Source: an uncultured Flavobacteriaceae bacterium
Lineage (GTDB): Bacteria; Bacteroidota; Bacteroidia; Flavobacteriales; Flavobacteriaceae
NCBI GenBank assembly: GCA_937773465.1
Contig: CALJVK010000004.1
Location: 19,249 to 83,248, forward strand
DNA length: 64,000 nt
Reading direction: 5' to 3'
Position 1 is the stretch's first letter. Every line of letters starts with the position of its first letter. The notes beneath the pieces are model-generated. The model ran no database searches, was not told the DNA's origin, and worked only from the letters and a program-made list of their open reading frames with translations. Position numbers and translations under genes: made by a program. Of this stretch, positions 46,240-55,982 are shown piece by piece.

Positions 46240-46963
46240 AATTCGTTGAAGAGTTTGATAATAATCCTTTTAATTCAGATAATTCTGATTCACTAAAATA
46301 CCTCCATTCTCCTACTCTAATATCTAGCTTGATATTCATTATTCTAATCCTATTTAATCTTTTGACTCTATAGCCCAGATATTCACACATTCTTCTAATT
46401 TGCCTATTCATTCCTTGTGTTAGAATGATTTTAAATTCATGATCTTTAATTAATTTGACCTCACAAGGTCTAGTTACGGTGTTTAATATTGGAACTCCTT
46501 TACTCATTTGCTTTATAAAGTCATGGTCAATTGGCTTATCAACTGTAACATGATATTCCTTTTCATGTTTGTTTTTAGCTCTAAGTATTTTATTTACTAT
46601 ATCTCCATCATTTGTTAAAAAAATAAGACCTTCAGAAGTTTTGTCTAATCTTCCAATAGGAAAAATTCTTTTGGGATGATTTATATAATCAATAATATTA
46701 TCTTTTTCAACTCCTGAATCTGTTGTACAAACGATTCCTTTGGGTTTATTTAATATTATATAAATTTTTTTATTTTGTTTTTTTGAAATCTTTTCTCCAT
46801 CAACCGCAATAGTATCATCCTCTAGATCTATTTTCTCACCCATTTTAGCAATTACTCCGTTAATTGTAACCCTTTCATCACTAATATATTTATCTGCTTC
46901 TCTTCTTGAACAAAATCCAGCTTGACTCAAATATTTATTTATTCTAATTTTCGTATCGATCAT
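46226..46963 (-). CDS. rluF: 23S rRNA pseudouridine synthase, RluF type
   Basis: A 245-residue pseudouridine synthase. It begins with an S4 RNA-binding domain (RINKYLSQAGFCSRREADKY) followed by the catalytic domain. The active-site motif is GRLDKTSEGLIFLTNDGDIV, with the nucleophilic Asp. The continuation VNKILRAKNKHEKEYHVTVD and the end MNRQIRRMCEYLGYRVKRLN fit RluF, which modifies U2604 in E. coli, rather than RluB/E. It lies 8 bases after rimM on the same strand, within a translation-related gene group. Assignment to RluF over RluB rests on the LRAKNKHEKEY pattern. Confidence 0.9.
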   Translation of the reverse strand: MIDTKIRINKYLSQAGFCSRREADKYISDERVTINGVIAKMGEKIDLEDDTIAVDGEKISKKQNKKIYIILNKPKGIVCTTDSGVEKDNIIDYINHPKRIFPIGRLDKTSEGLIFLTNDGDIVNKILRAKNKHEKEYHVTVDKPIDHDFIKQMSKGVPILNTVTRPCEVKLIKDHEFKIILTQGMNRQIRRMCEYLGYRVKRLNRIRIMNIKLDIRVGEWRYFSESELSELKGLLSNSSTNYDKK

Positions 46964-46971
46964 TTTTTAAT

Positions 46972-47490
46972 TTATAAAGTTGTTAATCCATCTGGCAAGT
47001 CAAAAGTCAAAGTCTTTTCAGCTCTGTTAATTTCAATCATAAAATCGTCTACCAATGGAATCATAATTTCATTAGCATTATTATTAGACACAACAATAAT
47101 TGGTTGAGAAGTTTGATCATTTACTTTTATAACTTTTCCGATTTTCCCTAAACTTAAATCTAATAATGTGAAATTTATTATTTCATGATAATAAAACTTA
47201 TTACCATTTAATTTTGGTAAATCTTTGATTGGAAGATAGGTTTTAATTTTAAGAATTTTATTTGCTTTTTCTTCGTTATCTATGTTTTCAAATCTAATTC
47301 TTAATAGACTTGATTTATGAAGTTTAATATTATCTATTGGATAAGGAACTATTGTACCGTCAATTTCTAAAAAAATTGTTTTTAATTTTTTAAAATCTAT
47401 TTCGTCAGAATCTAATTTTAAAAGTATTTCACCTTTAAAACTAAATTTAGAAACGATTTTTCCAAGATAAAAGCAATCTTGTTTTTTCAT
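46972..47490 (-). CDS. rimM: Ribosome maturation factor RimM
   Basis: RimM helps assemble the 30S head and interacts with S19. The 172-residue protein has the N-terminal barrel ([20 protein letters not shown]) and the PRC-barrel-type C-terminal domain ([46 protein letters not shown]). The motif FKGEILLK corresponds to the family's GxxGxxxVK region. It follows rpsP directly; rpsP-rimM is a conserved pair. The downstream neighbour is rluF. Confidence 0.93.
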   Translation of the reverse strand: MKKQDCFYLGKIVSKFSFKGEILLKLDSDEIDFKKLKTIFLEIDGTIVPYPIDNIKLHKSSLLRIRFENIDNEEKANKILKIKTYLPIKDLPKLNGNKFYYHEIINFTLLDLSLGKIGKVIKVNDQTSQPIIVVSNNNANEIMIPLVDDFMIEINRAEKTLTFDLPDGLTTL

Positions 47491-47511
47491 CGTACAAAAA
47501 TATAGGAAAAA

Positions 47512-48302
47512 TTATTTATTGATTTTTCCAGGCGCTTCTTCAGCAGCAGGTGCTTCTTCAGCAGCAGGCGCTTCTTCAGCAGCAGGTGCTTCTTCAGCAG
47601 CAGGCGCTTCTTCAGCAGCAGGCGCTTCTTCAGCAGCAGGTGCTTCTTCAGCAGCAGGCGCTTCTTCAGCAGCAGGCGCTTCTTCAGCAGCAGGCGCTTC
47701 TTCAGCAGCAGGCGCTTCTTCAGCAGCAGGTGCTTCTTCAGCAGCAGGTGCTTCTTCAGCAGCAGGGCTTCTCGCACAGGTGCTTCTTCAGCAGCAGGCG
47801 CTTCTTCAGCAGCAGGCGCTTCTTCAGCAGCAGGTGCTTCTTCAGCAGCTAACGCTTCTTCAGCTTTTGCTTTTCTTTTAGCACTTACCTCTTTTTCAAG
47901 TTCCAAGGCTTTTTTCTTTAATAATTGAGTTTCTTTATCTAAAGATGATTTTTTACTATCAATGGATGAAGATTTTTCATTTAACCATTCTTCAAATTTT
48001 TCTTCAACTTGTTCTTCTGTTAAGGCTCCTTTTCTAACACCATTTTTCAAATGATTTTTCATTAAGGCTCCTTTATATGATAAAATATTTCTTGCAGTAT
48101 CTGTAGGTTGAGCTCCAAATTGTAACCATTTAACAGCTTTATCAATATCTAAATTGACAGTTGCTGGATTAGTGTTTGGGTTATAAGTTCCTATTTTTTG
48201 AAGGTAACGACCATCTCTTTTAGCTCTAGCATCTGCTGCAACTATCCAATAAAATGGTTTATTTTTTTTACCGTGTCTCTGAAGTCTTATTTTTACTGAC
48301 AT
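47512..48302 (-). CDS. rpsP: 30S ribosomal protein S16 with long repeat tail (frameshifted in repeat)
   Basis: S16 is a primary 30S assembly protein. Residues 1-80 match the family: [40 protein letters not shown] and [20 protein letters not shown]. As in other flavobacteria a C-terminal extension follows. Here it has a charged helix ([20 protein letters not shown]) and then a six-residue AAEEAP repeat encoded by an 18-base unit. Near 47766-47780 one unit is garbled and the frame slips into LLLKKH/R repeats. Corrected, the tail ends EEAPGKINK with TAA at 47512-47514, before rimM. The frame as given runs on to 47487 and overlaps rimM. The slip could be real or an assembly fault in a hard repeat. 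Confidence 0.9.
47531..47858. repeat. 18-base tandem repeat array inside rpsP
   Basis: About seventeen copies of the unit GCTTCTTCAGCAGCAGGY (plus strand) run through the 3' part of rpsP, differing mainly by C/T at the last base. One unit near 47766-47780 has lost bases (GCTTCTCGCACAGG). The array is open in several frames on both strands, so GASSAAG-type and LLLKK-type frames here are artefacts of the repeat. Arrays of this kind vary by slippage. Confidence 0.9.
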
Positions 48303-48349
48303 ATCAAATTAAATTTATGAGGTACTAAACCCCGGTTATTAATGAGGTG

Positions 48350-48380
48350 CAAATGTAATTTATTTTTTGAGACTGACAAA
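48350..48380 (-). promoter_or_regulatory. Bacteroidota-type promoter for the rpsP operon
   Basis: On the minus strand TTTG (plus 48377-48380) is followed after exactly 19 bases by TACATTTG (plus 48350-48357). This is a perfect match to the Bacteroidota consensus. The rpsP start codon is 48 bases downstream. Confidence 0.7.
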
Positions 48381-48480
48381 TCTTAATTTTTAAATTAAAC
48401 AGAGTTAATAACTTACTTAAATACTTTTAGATTTAATATAAAAGATGGTTATTTTTAAATACTTAAAATAGATAATATAG

Positions 48481-51400
48481 ATGTATTTAGTTTTTGATAC
48501 TGAAACTACTGGATTACCCAAAAAATGGAATGCTCCACTTTCTGATTCTGATAATTGGCCAAGGTGTGTACAGCTTGCATGGCAATTGCATGATTCTAAG
48601 GGTCTTTTAATATCAAGTCATAGTTATTTAATAAAACCAGATAATTATAATATTCCATATGAATCTGAAAAAATACATGGTATATCTACTGCTTTAGCAA
48701 ATAAAATAGGATATGATTTAGTTAATGTACTTGACGAATTTATTTTAGATCTTAATAAAGCAGGTTTTATAATTGGACATAATGTAAAATTTGATTTAAA
48801 TATTATTGGCGCCGAACTGTTAAGGATAAATTCAGATGTTAGTTTACTTGATAAAGATATTTTAGATACTTGTACTGAATTAACAGCAAATGTGTGTAAA
48901 ATACCTGGTGGACGGGGAGGTAAATTCAAGTTTCCTACTTTAATAGAAATATATTCATTTCTTTTCAATGACAGTTTTAGTGAGGCGCATAACGCATCTG
49001 CTGATGTAGAAGCAACGGCAAGGGTGTTTTTTGAATTAGTTAGAAAAGGGATTTTTAATCAATCAGTTTTTAAAGGGTATCCAGAATTATCAGATGGAAT
49101 GAGATCCTATAACGAATCTAAAGTTCCTCTTTTTGGAATAAAACACCTTAACTTAAAAAAAGAATCTGAAAAAATACATAAGAAGCTTCTTAAAGAAAAT
49201 ACAGTTGACAAAAAAATAATTGATGCATATCCCTGATGAATTACTATTAGCTCCTTTTGTCTCATTTACACAATAACACTCAATTTTCTGTTTTACAATC
49301 TACATCGAGAATTGTAAACTTAGTTAATAAAGCAGCTGAAAGTAAAATGCCCGCACTTGCTATTACCGATAGAGCAAATATGATGGGTTGTTTTCATTTT
49401 ATAAAAGCTATAAAAAATTATAATAGTACTATTTCTGCAGATTCTGAACATACTAAAAATTAAACCAATAATTGGTTGTGAATTAAATGTTTGTTCCAAT
49501 CATTAGGATAAATCTAACAGAGATGATGGTTATCAGAATAGTTTTTTTGCAAAAAATAAAAATGGCTATCAAAATTTATCTAAAATGTGTTCTTTGGGTT
49601 TACAAAAGGATTTTACTATGTGCCGAGAGTTGATAGAGAGATTGTTGAGAAATATAAGGATGATCTTATTGTTCTCTCAGGAAATATGCATGGTGAAATA
49701 GCCAGTAAAATATTAAATATAGGTGAAGCTCACAGGCAGAGGAAGCTCTTGTGTATGGTGGAAAAACTTATTTGACAAAGATTTCTATTTGGAAATGATG
49801 AGGCATGGTCAAGAAGATGAAGAAAGAGTTAATGAAAATTTACTAGAGTTTGCATCACAAGCATAATATTAAGGTAGTTCCAACAAATAATTCATTTTAT
49901 GTAAACAAAGAAGATGCTAATGCACATGATATTTTACTTTGTGTAAAAGATGGAGAAAAACAAGCAACTCCAATTGGAAGAGGACGTGGGTTTAGGTATG
50001 GATTACCAAATCAAGAGTATTATTTCAAATCTTCAAATGAAATGAAGTTTTTATTCAAGGATCATCCAAAGTTCTATTGATAATATTTCTGAGATAGTTG
50101 ATAAAATTGAAGATTACGAACTTAGCTAGAGATGTTTTACTTCCAAAATTTACAATACCAGAAGATTTTATAGAATCAGATTCAGGTAAGGATTTAGAAA
50201 ATGAGTATTTAAAATTTCTAACTTTTGAAGGAGCTAAAACTCGTTATAAAGAGTTAGGCCAGGACTTGGAAGAAAGAATTTTATTTGAACTCAACGTTAT
50301 TAAAAATTCAGGATATCCAGGATATTTTTTAATAGTTCAAGATTTAATAAAAGCAGCAGATCGAAATGGGTGTTTCAGTTGGCCCAGGTAGAGGATCAGC
50401 TGCAGGATCTGTAGTTGCTTATTGTTTAGGAATAACAAAAGTAGACCCAATTAAATATGATTTACTTTTTGAGAGATTTTTAAATCCTGACAGGGTTAGT
50501 ATGCCTGATATTGATATTGATTTTGATGATGAAGGAAGGGGAAGGTTATCGAATATGTTATAGAAAAATATGGTTCCAATCAAGTTGCTCAAATAATTAC
50601 TTATGGTAAGATGGCAGCTAAATCTTCTATTAGAGATACTGCAAGAGTTCTTAGATCTATCACTTGGAGATGCAGACAGAATAGCGAAACTTATTCCAAA
50701 CTTAAAATTGAAAGATATTTTTGAAAAGGATGAGAAAAAATTAAATAACGATTTAAGATCAGAAGATTTTACAAATGTGTTAGAACTTAAGTCTCTTTCA
50801 CAAGGAGATGATTTACAAGCGGAAACCATAAATCAAGCTAGAATTTTAGAAGGAAGTCTTAGGAACGTAGGAACTCATGCTTGCGGAATAATCATAACAC
50901 CTGATGACATAACCAATTTTGTTCCAATAGCAACAGCTAAAGACTCGGATTTATTTGTTACTCAATATGATAATTCTGTAGTTGAGAGTGCAGGATTATT
51001 AAAAATGGATTTTTTAGGTTTAAAAACATTAACTCTAATTAAGGATACCGTTAAGTTAATTAAGTATAAACATGATATTGACATCAATATAGATACGATT
51101 CCTTTAGATGATTCAATAACATATGAACTTTTTCAAAAAGGAGAAACAGTTGGTGTTTTTCAATACGAAAGTGCGGGAATGCAGAAATATTTGAGAGACT
51201 TAAAACCTACTGTTTTTGAAGATTTAATAGCAATGAATGCCTTGTATAGACCCGGACCACTTGAATATATACCTTCTTTTGTTAATAGAAAGAATGGAAA
51301 AGAAGATATAACCTATGATATTCCAGTTATGGAAGAGTTTTTAAAAGAAACATATGGAATTACTGTCTATCAAGAGCAGGTAATGCAGTTATCTCAAAAA

Positions 51401-52822
51401 CTTGCAAATTTTTCAAAGGGTGACGCTGATCTTCTTAGAAAAGCAATGGGTAAAAAAATCTTTGAATTGTTGAGTAAACTAAAACCGAAGTTTTTAGATG
51501 GAGGAGAATCAAATGGGTTTGAAAGAGAAATACTCGAGAAAATATGGAAAGATTGGGAGGCATTTGCATCTTACGCATTTAATAAGTCACACTCTACATG
51601 TTATGCTTTAATTGCTTATCAAACAGCGTATTTAAAATCTCATTATCCAGCTGAATATATGGCTGCAGTTTTGTCAAATAATATGAATGATATTAAGCAA
51701 GTGAGTTTCTTTATGGAAGAATGTAAAAGAATGTCAATTAAAGTACTAGGTCCAGATGTAAATGAGTCGTTTTATAAATTTACTGTAAACGATAATAATG
51801 CTATTAGATTTGGAATGGGAGCAGTGAAAGGCGTTGGTTCTGGGGCTGTTAAAACAATAATAGAGGGAAGAAAAGAAAAAAGATATAATTCTATTTTTGA
51901 TTTAACTAAGACTATAGATTTAAGGTCTGCAAATAAAAAAGCATTTGACAGTTTAGTTTATGCAGGTGGTTTTGATTCATTTAAAGGAGTGAATAGGGCA
52001 CAATACTTACTCGATAATGGAGATGGAATTACTTTTATAGAGAAGGCTTTAAAGTTTGGGGCTAAATTTCAAGAAAATAAGAATTCGGCGCAGGTTAGTC
52101 TTTTTGAAAATTCTGATGAAGTTCAATTACAAGAGCCAAATATACCTCACTGTGATCCATGGCCTAATTTAGAAGAATTGAAACTAGAAAAAGAAGTAGT
52201 CGGAATCTATATTTCAGGTCATCCATTAGATGATTTTAAAACTCCAATAAAGCATTTTTGTAATGCTCCTCTTGATGTTTTGAAAGATTTAAATCTTTTA
52301 ATTAATAAAGAACTGAGAATTGGAGGAATAATTGGTGAGGTTGAGCATAGGATTTCTAAAAATGGTAAAGGATGGGCGAGATTTACTGTTGAAGATTTTA
52401 CAGATTCCTATGATTTTAGAATTTTTGGAGAAGAATATTTAAAGTTTAAACATTTTCTTTTTGAAAGCAATTTTATTTATCTAAGATTGATAGTTAAAGA
52501 GGGATGGAGAAATAGAGATACAGGGAAGACAGGCGATCCTAGAATTAGTTTTTTATCATTTCAGCAACTCCAAGACACTCTAGAAAAAAATTCAAAAAAA
52601 TTAACAATTCAGCTAAGTATAAACGATTTAGATGACAGTAAATTAGAAGACATTACAACTTTATTTAAAAAATATAAAGGTAAAAATCAACTTGAATTTT
52701 CTTTCTTTGAAAACGAAGGAAAAATTAAACTTACAATGCTAAGTGAAAACTTTAAAGTATCTATTAATGAGGAATTGATTTCTGAAATTAAAGAGAAGAA
52801 ATTACATTTTAAATTATCTTAA
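48481..52822 (+). CDS. dnaE: DNA polymerase III alpha subunit with fused N-terminal proofreading exonuclease (frameshifted)
   Basis: The replicative polymerase of Bacteroidota, here about 1445 codons long if corrected. Residues 1-250 form a DnaQ-like 3'-5' exonuclease ([56 protein letters not shown]). A PHP domain ([34 protein letters not shown]) follows. The polymerase active site includes [20 protein letters not shown] and [14 protein letters not shown]. The rest contains [17 protein letters not shown], a clamp-binding motif QVSLF and an OB domain ([20 protein letters not shown]). Between 49230 and 50640 at least seven small indels break the frame, while the domain sequence continues in neighbouring frames. 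The last 739 residues are intact. The gene must work in the living cell, so sequence error is likely. The sulfatase gene starts 8 bases later. Confidence 0.93.
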
Positions 52823-52830
52823 AAAACTGA

Positions 52831-54387
52831 ATGAAAAATTTACTTATTTTATGTTTAATAGCAAGTTTATTCTTTTCATGTAAAAGTAAAGTAGAAAAAC
52901 CTAATTTTATTTTTATTTACACAGATGACCAAAGGTTTGATACTGTTGGTTTGATTGGAGATAATCAGGTTATTACTCCAAATTTAGATAAGCTTGTTAA
53001 AAATGGAGCTGTTTTTTCTAATACCTATAACATGGGAGCTTGGCACGGAGCTATTTGTGTAGCTTCTAGATCAATGATTATCTCTGGTAAATCTGTTTGG
53101 AGAGCAAAAGAAGCATTTAATTCACCAACTAATGTTCAAATTAATTCTGAGATCTCCTCAAAAAACCAATCTGTTTTAATTGGTGAATCCTGGCCTAAAA
53201 TTTTTAAAAAGAGCGGATATAAAACTTACATGACAGGAAAATGGCATGTTCAACTCCCTGTTGAAAAAGTTTTTGATGTAGTAGTTAATAAAAGGCCTGG
53301 AATGCCTGATGACAACAGGGCCTTATTTGGAAAACAATTACGAGTTTGGAAAAAAGAATCTGGAGATGTTTCGGAATTAGATAAATATATGCCGATTGGA
53401 TATGGAAGGCCAATCAACGAAAACGATAATTCTTGGGAATCCAGCGATACTTTACAAGGTGGATTTTGGGAAGGTGGTAAACATTGGAGTGAAGTTCTGG
53501 CGGATGATGCTATAAATTTAATAGAGGATTCGAAAAAAATTGACGATCCTTTCTTTATGTATTTAGCATTCAATGCTCCTCATGATCCCAGGCAAGCTCC
53601 TAAGCGCTTCCTTGAAATGTATCCTATTAATCAGATAAAATTACCCCCTAATTATTCTCCTCAACATCCATTTTGGAAGGAAATCGGAAATGAACCTGGT
53701 GTTAGAGACGAAGCATTAGCTCCGTATCCAAGATCTGAATACGCGGTCAAGAAACACATCCAAGAGTATTATGCTGTAATTAGCCATTTAGATGAACAAG
53801 TTGGTAAAATAGTTTCTCATCTGGAAACTCAGAACATGTTAGACAACACATACATCATTTTCACCTCAGATCACGGTTTGGCTGTTGGTCAGCACGGATT
53901 ATTAGGTAAACAAAGTTTATATGATCACAGCATTAGAGTTCCTATGATAATTAATGGTCCTAATATTAAAAAAGGATCAGTTTATAACCAAGACATTTAT
54001 CTTCAAGATATTGTTCCAACAACTTTAGATTTAGCGAATATTTCTATTCCTAATCATATTGATTTTAAAAGTTTTTATAATCTAATCACTAATAAGGACA
54101 ATAATAAAACTCATGATGCTATTTATGGAACATTTGGATGTTGTAATGAAAATTATTTTGATTTTCAAAGAATGATTAGGAAGGATGGCTATAAACTAAT
54201 GTTATTTCCAAAAAACAAAAGAATTGAATTATACAATTTAAATCAGGATCCGTATGAAATTAATAATCTAGCAGATATCTCTAAATATAAACTTAAGGTA
54301 AAAGATTTATACAAAGAACTAATTATTCTTCAAAAAGAAATGGGTGATACGCTTAACTTAGATATATATTTTAAAAACAAATTATAG
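52831..54387 (+). CDS. Sulfatase (formylglycine, S1 family) lipoprotein
   Basis: A 518-residue arylsulfatase-type hydrolase that removes sulfate esters. It has a lipobox (LCLIASLFFSC). The metal site is FIFIYTDDQRFDTVG. The activation motif is CVASRSMIISGK, in which Cys76 would become formylglycine (C-x-A-x-R variant of C-x-P-x-R). Further blocks are YKTYMTGKWHVQLP, FMYLAFNAPHDPRQAPKRFL, IIFTSDHGLAVGQHGLLGKQ and SLYDHSIRVPMIINGP. All are S1 sulfatase landmarks. The enzyme is exported and membrane-anchored and needs a formylglycine-generating or anaerobic maturase not seen in this window. It stands 8 bases after dnaE. The sulfated substrate (algal polysaccharide or host glycan) is unknown. Confidence 0.93.
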   Translation: MKNLLILCLIASLFFSCKSKVEKPNFIFIYTDDQRFDTVGLIGDNQVITPNLDKLVKNGAVFSNTYNMGAWHGAICVASRSMIISGKSVWRAKEAFNSPTNVQINSEISSKNQSVLIGESWPKIFKKSGYKTYMTGKWHVQLPVEKVFDVVVNKRPGMPDDNRALFGKQLRVWKKESGDVSELDKYMPIGYGRPINENDNSWESSDTLQGGFWEGGKHWSEVLADDAINLIEDSKKIDDPFFMYLAFNAPHDPRQAPKRFLEMYPINQIKLPPNYSPQHPFWKEIGNEPGVRDEALAPYPRSEYAVKKHIQEYYAVISHLDEQVGKIVSHLETQNMLDNTYIIFTSDHGLAVGQHGLLGKQSLYDHSIRVPMIINGPNIKKGSVYNQDIYLQDIVPTTLDLANISIPNHIDFKSFYNLITNKDNNKTHDAIYGTFGCCNENYFDFQRMIRKDGYKLMLFPKNKRIELYNLNQDPYEINNLADISKYKLKVKDLYKELIILQKEMGDTLNLDIYFKNKL

Positions 54388-54473
54388 TTATTTAAATAAA
54401 GTATGTATAATTTGAATAGTAATATATGTTTAGCTAATTTTAAATTTTAAAAAATTAAATTAAAACAAAGAAT

Positions 54474-54792
54474 ATGGCATTAGAAATAACAGATGCAAAT
54501 TTTGATGAATTAGTCTTAAAGTCATCGAAACCAGTAATGGTTGATTTTTGGGCAGAATGGTGTGGGCCATGTAGAATGCTTGGACCTATCATTGAAGAAG
54601 TTAGTAAGGACTATGAAGGAAAAGCCGTTGTAGGAAAATTAGATGTAGATTCTAATCAAGAATTCGCTGCAAAGTTCGGAGTAAGAAATATTCCAACAGT
54701 ATTAGTTTTTAAAGATGGTGAATTAGTAACTCGACAAGTTGGTGTATCTCCAAAAAACGTTTACTACAGAAAGTATAGACGCATTATTATAG
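54474..54792 (+). CDS. trxA: Thioredoxin (single-base insertion near the end)
   Basis: A standard thioredoxin: MVDFWAEWCGPCRMLGPIIE with the redox-active CGPC, KLDVDSNQEFAAKFGVRNIP with the cis-proline segment, and TVLVFKDGELVTRQVGVSPK. As given the frame continues to 54818 with the unnatural end YYRKYRRIIIVITSIYLR. Dropping one T near 54763 restores VYTESIDALL with TAG at 54790-54792, exactly the expected length of 105 residues and C-terminal helix. I therefore end the gene there. It is a cytoplasmic disulfide reductase. tRNA-Asp follows. Confidence 0.93.
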
Positions 54793-54808
54793 TAATTACT
54801 TCTATTTA

Positions 54809-54840
54809 TTTGCGGTAATTAAAAATGCAGTGTATATTTG
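54809..54840 (+). promoter_or_regulatory. Bacteroidota-type promoter for tRNA-Asp
   Basis: TTTG at 54809-54812 and TATATTTG at 54833-54840 are separated by 20 bases, matching the consensus. The tRNA begins 15 bases after the -7 element. Confidence 0.65.
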
Positions 54841-54854
54841 CATTCGCTAATCAA

Positions 54855-54928
54855 GGTCTGGTAGTTCAGCTGGTTAGAATACCTGCCTGTCACGCAGGGG
54901 GTCGCGGGTTCGAGTCCCGTCCAGACCG
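54855..54928 (+). tRNA. tRNA-Asp (GTC)
   Basis: A 74-base cloverleaf: acceptor GGTCTGG pairs with CCAGACC with discriminator G, the D arm is GTTCAGCTGGTTAGAAT, the anticodon arm CCTGCCTGTCACGCAGG shows GTC, and the T arm is CGGGTTCGAGTCCCG. CCA is not encoded; CAA follows. Confidence 0.96.
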
Positions 54929-54935
54929 CAAAAAC

Positions 54936-54966
54936 AATCCTCCAATTTGGGGGATTTTTTGTTTTT
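54936..54966 (+). terminator. Rho-independent terminator after tRNA-Asp
   Basis: AATCCTCC (54936-54943) pairs with GGGGGATT (54949-54956, one G-T pair) around a 5-base loop and is followed by a T-rich tail. It lies 7 bases after the tRNA and is a textbook intrinsic terminator. Confidence 0.88.
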
Positions 54967-55003
54967 ACCACTTTAAATTAATAATTGCATTAGATTTACA
55001 AAA

Positions 55004-55963
55004 ATGAAATTAGTAAAAGATAAATTTTTATTGATAGGATCATTAGTGTGGCTTATAGCAACATCTTCATATTTTTTGCTTAATTCTATGGGATTTGCAT
55101 TATCACCAATCTCAGAGGATGGTTTAAATAGTTTATTGACAATTTATATTCCAGTATTACTGCTATCAGTTTTTTTGTTACTCTATTTAACTAGAAAAAG
55201 AGAAAGAGTTGATTGGGTAGAGCTTTATGCTGTTGATAAGGAATCTGCAAAAAAAGAAGCTTGGTTATGTCTAATTTATTTAATAATAACTCAACTAATC
55301 TTAGGGTTAGGTTTCAATTTAGGTTTGCATTTTCCTGGTACTGACATTTACTCAAGCGGAAGTCATTCTCAACAAGATGTATTGATTTGGGTAATTACAT
55401 ATACATTAATTTACACTATTATTCCTCTTTTATGGCTTCAAACAAAAGGTCTTTCTATAGGAAAACTCTTCACTTCATTTAAATGGAAAAGAGATATATG
55501 GATAATTGTTTCTTATTGGGCTTTAGATTTTTTTGGTCCAATAATTACAGGGTCTACCGATTTTATTGGAGGCATTTTAGCAAGTCAATACGCAATAGGT
55601 ATTCCTACAGGTATTTTAGTTAATTCCCTGGGAGCTGGATTGCCAGTCTTAGTAATGATGCATATGATTTTCATACCACGAATAGCGGTAATATTTAAGC
55701 ATAAAATCACAGTTATATTACTTGCAGGTCTTTTTTATTCTGTTTTTAGTTTGTTTGACCAAGGAGTTGATTATAGTAATTTATCTATTGGGCTAACTTC
55801 CTTTACATATATAATTATGACACAAACACTTGTTGGTATGGGAAAGGCAACTTTTACTGTTGTAACAGGAAATCCATTTATTCATTTTATTACGTTACAC
55901 ATTATTAGTGCTAGGGTTCCATTTGATACACGAATGTATATTGATATATTTAAACTTAAGTAA
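55004..55963 (+). CDS. Multi-pass membrane protein of unknown function
   Basis: A 319-residue protein with about eight membrane helices: near 8-28, 42-62, 88-108, 127-146, 165-185, 200-222, 228-248 and 262-300. The C-terminal segment GNPFIHFITLHIISARVPFD, with two histidines inside a helix, and HMIFIPRIAVIFKHKITVIL before it are reminiscent of CPBP-type membrane proteases, but the usual Glu-Glu-x-x-x-Arg motif is not visible. I therefore do not assign that family. The gene begins 38 bases after the tRNA-Asp terminator and is convergent with the next, damaged gene. Confidence 0.75.
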   Translation: MKLVKDKFLLIGSLVWLIATSSYFLLNSMGFALSPISEDGLNSLLTIYIPVLLLSVFLLLYLTRKRERVDWVELYAVDKESAKKEAWLCLIYLIITQLILGLGFNLGLHFPGTDIYSSGSHSQQDVLIWVITYTLIYTIIPLLWLQTKGLSIGKLFTSFKWKRDIWIIVSYWALDFFGPIITGSTDFIGGILASQYAIGIPTGILVNSLGAGLPVLVMMHMIFIPRIAVIFKHKITVILLAGLFYSVFSLFDQGVDYSNLSIGLTSFTYIIMTQTLVGMGKATFTVVTGNPFIHFITLHIISARVPFDTRMYIDIFKLK

Positions 55964-55982
55964 TTGTTTTGTTTAAAATATT

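Noticed and set aside
47487..47765. Basic LLLKK(H/R) tail of S16 as a real protein segment
   Set aside because: It arises from a frame slip in the repeat and overlaps rimM; the corrected frame ends in a normal stop at 47512.
47531..47858. CRISPR-like regular repeats
   Set aside because: Units are directly adjacent without unique spacers and code for AAEEAP in rpsP.
47519..47881. Plus-strand frame encoding GASSAAG repeats, looking like a collagen- or silk-like protein
   Set aside because: It is the reverse reading of the rpsP repeat array; the minus-strand frame continues a genuine S16 protein.
48481..49236. Stand-alone DnaQ-type exonuclease gene
   Set aside because: The PHP domain of DnaE continues directly after it in another frame, as in the Bacteroidota exonuclease-DnaE fusion.
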